Positions 59,920 through 64,000 of a DNA stretch of 64,000 bases are shown here, piece after piece; positions within the stretch are counted from its first letter, which is position 1, and each line of letters starts with the position of its first letter. Both the position numbers and the translations under genes were made by a program. The notes below the pieces were generated by a model. It was not told the DNA's origin. It saw nothing but the letters and a program-made list of their open reading frames with translations, and searched no databases. The DNA is from Ornithinimicrobium ciconiae (lineage in GTDB: Bacteria > Actinomycetota > Actinomycetes > Actinomycetales > Dermatophilaceae), in contig NZ_CP041616.1 of assembly GCF_007197575.1 (NCBI RefSeq), forward strand, positions 1 to 64,000. The letters run 5' to 3'.

Positions 59920-61137
59920 ATGCGCACCCGTGAGATTGCCGAGGAACTCCGCCCCGAGCTGGTCGCCCTGCGGCGTGAGCTCCACCAGATCCCCGAGCTC
60001 GGCCTGCACCTGCCGCTGACCCAGCAGAAGGTCCTGGACGAGCTGGCCGGCCTGGACCTGGAGGTCACCACCGGAGAGAGCCTGTCCTCCGTGGTGGCCG
60101 TCCTGCGCGGGCGGGCACCGGCACCGGCGGGGCGTGAGCAGACCCGGCCCGTGGTGCTGCTGCGCGGTGACATGGACGGGCTGCCGGTGACCGAGGACCT
60201 GGCCCATCTCGACTACGAGTCCACCCACCACGGCCAGATGCACGCCTGCGGGCACGATCTGCACACGGCCGCGCTCATCGGAGCCGCCCGCATCCTGGAC
60301 CGACTGCGTGACGAGCTGGCCGGTGACGTGGTGCTGATGTTCCAGCCTGCCGAGGAGGGGCCTGGCGGTGCGGAGCCGATGCTGGCCGAGGGACTGCTGG
60401 AGGCTGCCGGCCGACCGGTGGATGCGGCGTATGCGATGCACGTCTCCTCCGCGGAGTTTCCGCTGCGCCAGTGGTACTCGTATCCCGGGCCGATCATGGC
60501 CGCCGCCGACACCGTCCACCTGGAGGTCACCGGCAGGGGCGGCCACGGGTCGCAGCCTCACCTGTCGCTGGACCCGGTGCCGGTGCTCTGCGAGATCGTC
60601 CTGGCCCTGCAGACCATGCTGAGCCGCAGCTTCGACCCGTTCGACACCGTCGTGCTCACGATCGGGCGCATCGCGGCCGGCACCAAGGACAACATCATCG
60701 GGGACACCGGCGAGCTGTCCGCGACGCTGCGCACCTTCCGGGCCGAGACCCGCGAGCTGGCCCTGGCCAACATCGAGCGGGTCGCGCAGCACGTCGCGGC
60801 GGCGCACGGGCAGACCGCGCGGATGTGGACGACCGAGGCCTATCCGGCGACGATCAACAACCTCGCGGAGTATGACCTGGCCCGGCAGGCAGTGGAGGAC
60901 CTGTTCGGCACCGAGCGGTATGTCGACCGGCCGGCTCCGGAGATGGGCTCGGAGGACATGTCCTTCGTGCTCAACAAGGTGCCCGGCGCCTACTTCTTCG
61001 TCAGCGCGTGTCCGGCGCAGGACTATCCCAACGCCCCGACCAACCACTCACCGCGCGCAGAGTTCGACGACGTGGTCGTCCCCGACGCCGCCGCCTGGTA
61101 TGCCGAGGTGGCACTGCGCCGCGCCGCTCAAGGCTGA
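59920..61137 (+). CDS. M20 family amidohydrolase (IAA-amino acid hydrolase/aminoacylase-like)
   Basis: A 405-aa zinc enzyme. Motifs: RRELHQIPELGLHLPLTQQK, RGDMDGLPVTED, the metal cluster MHACGHDLHTAALIGAARIL, FQPAEEGPGGAEPML with the catalytic glutamate, GGHGSQPHLSLDPV and EDMSFVLNKVPGAYFF. These identify the M20D group that hydrolyses N-acyl amino acids or related amides. The ATG at 59920 is preferred over 59902; CAGGAT lies six bases before it. Not related by operon to the hut M20 enzyme. Confidence 0.92.
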   Translation: MRTREIAEELRPELVALRRELHQIPELGLHLPLTQQKVLDELAGLDLEVTTGESLSSVVAVLRGRAPAPAGREQTRPVVLLRGDMDGLPVTEDLAHLDYESTHHGQMHACGHDLHTAALIGAARILDRLRDELAGDVVLMFQPAEEGPGGAEPMLAEGLLEAAGRPVDAAYAMHVSSAEFPLRQWYSYPGPIMAAADTVHLEVTGRGGHGSQPHLSLDPVPVLCEIVLALQTMLSRSFDPFDTVVLTIGRIAAGTKDNIIGDTGELSATLRTFRAETRELALANIERVAQHVAAAHGQTARMWTTEAYPATINNLAEYDLARQAVEDLFGTERYVDRPAPEMGSEDMSFVLNKVPGAYFFVSACPAQDYPNAPTNHSPRAEFDDVVVPDAAAWYAEVALRRAAQG

Positions 61138-61397
61138 GACGGAGACTCTGTCTCCACCAGACCCGCAGCCTCGAGGTCAGCCACGACCGCGCGCAGCAGC
61201 TCCACCGGGTCACCCTCGGGCTCGCCGTGGCGTGCCGCGAGCGCCACGGCCAGGTCGCCCAGGTCGGTCCAGTCCGCGGTGAGCTCACGCACGCTGTGTG
61301 CCAGGGCACTGACCCGCAGGATCTGTCCCTGGACGAGGACCACCGCCTCCTCGCCCCGCACGACCTCGTCGAGCACCGGCGCGCGCCGCACCCGCAT
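61128..61397 (-). CDS. PqqD family protein
   Basis: An 89-aa protein: MRVRRAPVLDEVVRGEEAVV, QGQILRVSALAHSVRELTAD and a C-terminal helix DPVELLRAVVADLEAAGLVE. The pattern matches PqqD/RRE domains, which bind leader peptides in ribosomal-peptide modification and deliver them to enzymes. The ATG overlaps the stop of the HPr-kinase-like gene, so the two are coupled. No precursor peptide, radical SAM enzyme or lasso cyclase is visible nearby. Confidence 0.8.
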   Translation of the reverse strand: MRVRRAPVLDEVVRGEEAVVLVQGQILRVSALAHSVRELTADWTDLGDLAVALAARHGEPEGDPVELLRAVVADLEAAGLVETESPSQP

Positions 61398-62308
61398 CAG
61401 ATCGCTCCACACACGGAGTCGACGAGCGGACCGAGCTGGTCCGCGGTGGCATAGCTGACCCGCCGTGCACCGCCGGTCTCCTCGAGGAGCTCGGCCAGCC
61501 AGGTCAGCGGTCGGTGGGTGCTGCTGAACCCAGAGGTCTCGGGGGCGATCTCAGTGAGTGCCGTGAGCGTGTCGAGCACCGTCACCTCGGGAGCTCCGAC
61601 CCAGCCGTCCTCGCGTCGCAGCAGCACGATGCCGGCCAACTGCGCGCTCACCGTCGGCGGCCTCAACCCGATGCCACCAGGAGCCACCTCGTCCTTGACC
61701 CCGGACCAGTCGGGTCGGCGGGTCGAGATCGGTTTCAGATAAGGCGCGATGGTGCCATCCCGGCGGATCCCCACGGTCTCGTCGGTCAGATAGGCACGAC
61801 CCGGCCCCTGGACCGAGCACAGCGTCGACTTGCCGGTCCCGCCCGGGGCGACGAAGGCGACGGCGGCGCCTGTCGTGGCGTGGCACAGCGCACCGGCGTG
61901 CAGCATGAGCAGGTCGCCGGTGCGGGCCTCGATCACCGCCCGGGTCACCTGCTGGGTCAGCCGTTGCAGTCGTCGGCGCTCCCCGCTCGTCGACCCCGTG
62001 TCCGATCCCGAGTCCGATGCGGTCAGCTCGACCGTGACCGTCACAGGCTCTGGCGCCTCGTCCTGCCGGGTCTCCCCCTTCCCTGTCTCCCCCGGCCGGG
62101 TGTCCCCCTGCCCGGTCTCCCCCGGCCGGGTCCCCTCCGGCCCAGCCTCCTCCGACCCAGCCTCCTCCCCCGCTGCGCTGGCGACCTCAGAGACCGCCAG
62201 GTGCCAACGCTCCGCGACCATCTGTGCGAACTCGGTGGCTCCCTCACCCGACACGACGATGTCCACGTCCGTGTCGAGCACGTGCAGCGGGACTACGGCG
62301 GTCTCCAT
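61397..62308 (-). CDS. HPr kinase-like P-loop protein
   Basis: A 303-aa protein with an HPr-kinase/PEPCK-like C-terminal half: MLHAGALCHATTGAAVAFVA, Walker A APGGTGKST (about 160-168) and LTDETVGIRRDG. The N-terminal part is divergent and contains a charged repeat linker (EEAGSEEAGPEGTRPGETGQ and related units, about 52-90). The same fold occurs in lasso-peptide kinases, where it sits beside a PqqD-like gene, as here. The start at 62308 follows a TAGGCT hexamer by seven bases (leaderless). Confidence 0.82.
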   Translation of the reverse strand: METAVVPLHVLDTDVDIVVSGEGATEFAQMVAERWHLAVSEVASAAGEEAGSEEAGPEGTRPGETGQGDTRPGETGKGETRQDEAPEPVTVTVELTASDSGSDTGSTSGERRRLQRLTQQVTRAVIEARTGDLLMLHAGALCHATTGAAVAFVAPGGTGKSTLCSVQGPGRAYLTDETVGIRRDGTIAPYLKPISTRRPDWSGVKDEVAPGGIGLRPPTVSAQLAGIVLLRREDGWVGAPEVTVLDTLTALTEIAPETSGFSSTHRPLTWLAELLEETGGARRVSYATADQLGPLVDSVCGAI

Positions 62309-62352
62309 GCAGGACAGCCTAGGCATGCGCCGGACCCACGTACCCTAGGTGT

Positions 62353-63486
62353 GTGGACACCCCTGCCCTGCTCACTGCCTGGCTGGTGCTCGCGGCGGTC
62401 CTGATCGCCAGCGGCATCGGCAAGCTCCGCCACCCCGAGGGCACCGACGAGGCCTTCACCGCACTCAAGGTGCCGGACGCCCTCAACCGTGCGTGGATCA
62501 TCCGGTCGCACCCGTGGGGCGAGATCGCCCTGACGCTGCTCCTGCTGGCCCTGCCCCACCCGCTCAGCCTGGTGGTGGCCGCGGTCGGACTCGCCCTCTT
62601 CACGGCATACCTGGTCCTGGTATGGCGGGTGGTCGCCTCCGGTGAGGAAGCTTCCTGCAACTGCTTCGGCGCCACCGGCTCCAGCACCGTGGACAGGTGG
62701 ACCCTGGCTCGCAACATCCTGCTCGCCGTGGTGGCGCTGGTGGTCGTGGTGGACGCGGCGACCGGCGGCTCGGCCGTGGCCCGGATGGGCACCCTCGGCT
62801 CAGGGTGGTGGTGGGTGGTCGCGCTGGCCGTGGCCGCAGCGGTGACCTACCTGATCGCTCGCGAGGGCACCACCGAGGTGGCCGAGGAGGAGCTCGCGGA
62901 GCCGGAGGAGGACTACCTGCGGCTGCCGATCCCCGACGTGCCGGTGCGCCTCGAGGAGGGTGGCGCGGAGATCTCCCTGCGCGACCTGGCCGCTGAGCGG
63001 GCCCAGGTGATCCTGCTGCTCAACCCGGGCTGCGGCCCGTGCACCACGATCAGCAACAAGGTCGCGCAGTGGGCCGGTGCGGTGCCGGAGATCGACTTCC
63101 GCGTCCTCAACCCGATCAGCCACCAGAACATGCGTGAGATCAAGCCGCTCTGGGAGCCCTACTACGTCGAGGAGGTCGGCCACCAGGTTGGCGACGTCTT
63201 CGGCAATCCCGGTCGGCCCTCCGCGATCCTGCTCGGCATGGACGGGTTGCTGGCCGGTGGTCCGGCGCAAGGACTCACCGCCGTCGAGAATCTGGTGGCC
63301 GACATCACCGAGCAGATCACCGAGGCCCGCGAGGCCAACGCCGAGATCGAGCGGCTCAACGAGCAGCACGCTGCGGAGGCTGAGCGCCTGGAGGCCGAGC
63401 GGGTGGCCGAAGAGTGGGCTGCAGCGGAGGCCGAGTCAGCCGGCGAGCCCGACCCCGCCACTCCCCGGTCAGCCGGGGCACGCTGA
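62353..63486 (+). CDS. MauE/DoxX-like membrane protein fused to a thioredoxin-like domain
   Basis: A 377-aa protein with GTG start, divergent from the HPr-kinase-like gene, with TACCCT (62341-62346) six bases upstream. Residues 1-130 form four helices of the MauE/DoxX type with SCNCFGATGSS, residues 150-170 another helix, and residues 190-330 a thioredoxin fold with active site NPGCGPCTTISNKVAQW. The last 45 residues are a charged coiled coil (ANAEIERLNEQHAAEAERLE). It probably moves electrons or disulfides across the membrane to an exported partner; the partner is unknown. Confidence 0.82.
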   Translation: MDTPALLTAWLVLAAVLIASGIGKLRHPEGTDEAFTALKVPDALNRAWIIRSHPWGEIALTLLLLALPHPLSLVVAAVGLALFTAYLVLVWRVVASGEEASCNCFGATGSSTVDRWTLARNILLAVVALVVVVDAATGGSAVARMGTLGSGWWWVVALAVAAAVTYLIAREGTTEVAEEELAEPEEDYLRLPIPDVPVRLEEGGAEISLRDLAAERAQVILLLNPGCGPCTTISNKVAQWAGAVPEIDFRVLNPISHQNMREIKPLWEPYYVEEVGHQVGDVFGNPGRPSAILLGMDGLLAGGPAQGLTAVENLVADITEQITEAREANAEIERLNEQHAAEAERLEAERVAEEWAAAEAESAGEPDPATPRSAGAR

Positions 63487-63990
63487 GTGGAAGGACTACT
63501 CGACGGTCCCTTCTGGATCGCCCTGGCGGTCCTCTTCCTCGGGGCCATGGTCCGTGGCCAGGCGACCTACTGGTTGGCTCGGGTGGTGACCGAGCAGGCC
63601 CTGGCCCGCACGCACCCCGTCGAGGGCTGGCGGGCCACGGTGCACGGTTGGCTGCAGGGCGAGGGACCGCAGCGGGGCCGGGATGCGATCGAGCGGTGGG
63701 GTCTGGTGATGATCCCCATCTGCTATCTGACGGTCGGCTTCCAGACCCTGGTCATCGCCGCGGCGGGCATGCTGCGGATCCGGTGGGTGGTGTTCAGCAT
63801 CGTGCAGATCCCTGGCGCCGTGGCCTGGGGACTGCTCTATGCCACCATCGGCTTTGCCATGTGGGGCGCGGCGCTGGCCGCGATCGCCGGCTCGCCGCTC
63901 GCGCTGGCGGGGATTGTCGCCATACTCCTCGTGGTGGGGACCACGATCGTGCTCTCGCACCGCCGCAGGCGCCTGCAGACCCGGCACTGA
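63487..63990 (+). CDS. DedA/SNARE-associated family membrane protein
   Basis: A 167-aa membrane protein with GTG start immediately after the thioredoxin gene. Helices at about 9-25, 75-95, 103-125 and 130-155. The segment IPICYLTVGFQTLVIAAAG followed by MLRIRWVVFSIVQIPGAVAW resembles the VTT domain of DedA proteins, which act in lipid scrambling and envelope homeostasis. It is shorter than typical DedA proteins (about 200 aa). Probably cotranscribed with the MauE-thioredoxin gene. Confidence 0.75.
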   Translation: MEGLLDGPFWIALAVLFLGAMVRGQATYWLARVVTEQALARTHPVEGWRATVHGWLQGEGPQRGRDAIERWGLVMIPICYLTVGFQTLVIAAAGMLRIRWVVFSIVQIPGAVAWGLLYATIGFAMWGAALAAIAGSPLALAGIVAILLVVGTTIVLSHRRRRLQTRH

Positions 63991-64000
63991 CCGACGGCGC

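Overview
The window is high-GC bacterial DNA with actinobacterial gene content: a PafE/Bpa-type proteasome activator, IclR control of histidine use, an ECF sigma factor with a SnoaL-like tail, and a sortase-free NlpC/P60 wall hydrolase. Many genes lack a Shine-Dalgarno site and instead show a -10 hexamer (TAGAGT, TAGCGT, CATACT or similar) 6-7 bases before the start codon, which is typical of leaderless actinobacterial mRNAs. An Intrasporangiaceae/Ornithinimicrobium-like genus is my guess; no rRNA or phylogenetic marker is present to prove it, and I saw no tRNA, rRNA or CRISPR array.

Layout. 1-4.1 kb: NarL-type two-component system and a MacB/FtsX-type ABC exporter, with a 28-bp perfect palindrome before the exporter. 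4.2-5.4 kb: AlkZ-like winged-helix protein. 5.5-10 kb: histidine-degradation operon (M20 amidohydrolase, P-loop kinase fused to HutF, HutI), whose start codon is split by a group II intron (9971-11951). 12-13.3 kb: SRPBCC protein plus TetR regulator with their operator. 13.3-18.4 kb: BCCT transporter, YbaK deacylase, HesB-like protein, MFS transporter, Uma2 protein. 18.4-21.9 kb: hutU and hutH. 22-25.1 kb: MFS transporter, a 53-aa membrane protein, an 880-bp gene-free block with two diverged repeat copies and DnaA-box-like sites, and an IclR regulator that is the best candidate controller of the hut genes. 25.2-28.2 kb: PLP decarboxylase, quinone oxidoreductase, proteasome activator. 28.2-28.8 kb: a small lower-GC insert bounded by 35-bp direct repeats. 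28.8-33 kb: lipoproteins, Nudix, FAD dehydrogenase. 33-39 kb: phosphoesterase, frameshifted methyltransferase, ThpR, carbamate kinase, YciI, lactate-oxidase-family enzyme. 39-43.9 kb: VOC/RHH pair, trans-sulfuration enzyme, AAA ATPase, CGNR regulator, EamA exporter. 44-51.5 kb: UDP-glucose dehydrogenase, a transporter/PLP lyase pair and a large RND pump. 51.5-52.1 kb: gene-free palindromic repeat block. 52.1-58.2 kb: frameshifted DinB-like gene, a variant Zwf, ABC1 kinase, DinB-like gene coupled to a sigma factor. 58.5-64 kb: NlpC/P60 hydrolase, M20 amidohydrolase, PqqD plus HPr-kinase-like pair, MauE-thioredoxin fusion, DedA-like protein.

The histidine genes form the main coherent system: HutH (histidine to urocanate), HutU, HutI, HutF (formiminoglutamate to formylglutamate) and an M20 amidohydrolase that probably removes the formyl group. 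The two hut transcription units share a 20-bp near-palindrome placed about 63 bp before each start codon, so one regulator probably controls both. The intron sits exactly at the start codon of one unit, where a leaderless transcript would leave almost no 5' exon for splicing. A second theme is a dispersed AAACCTCTCCAAAA-type repeat found at five loci, twice read in frame inside proteins.
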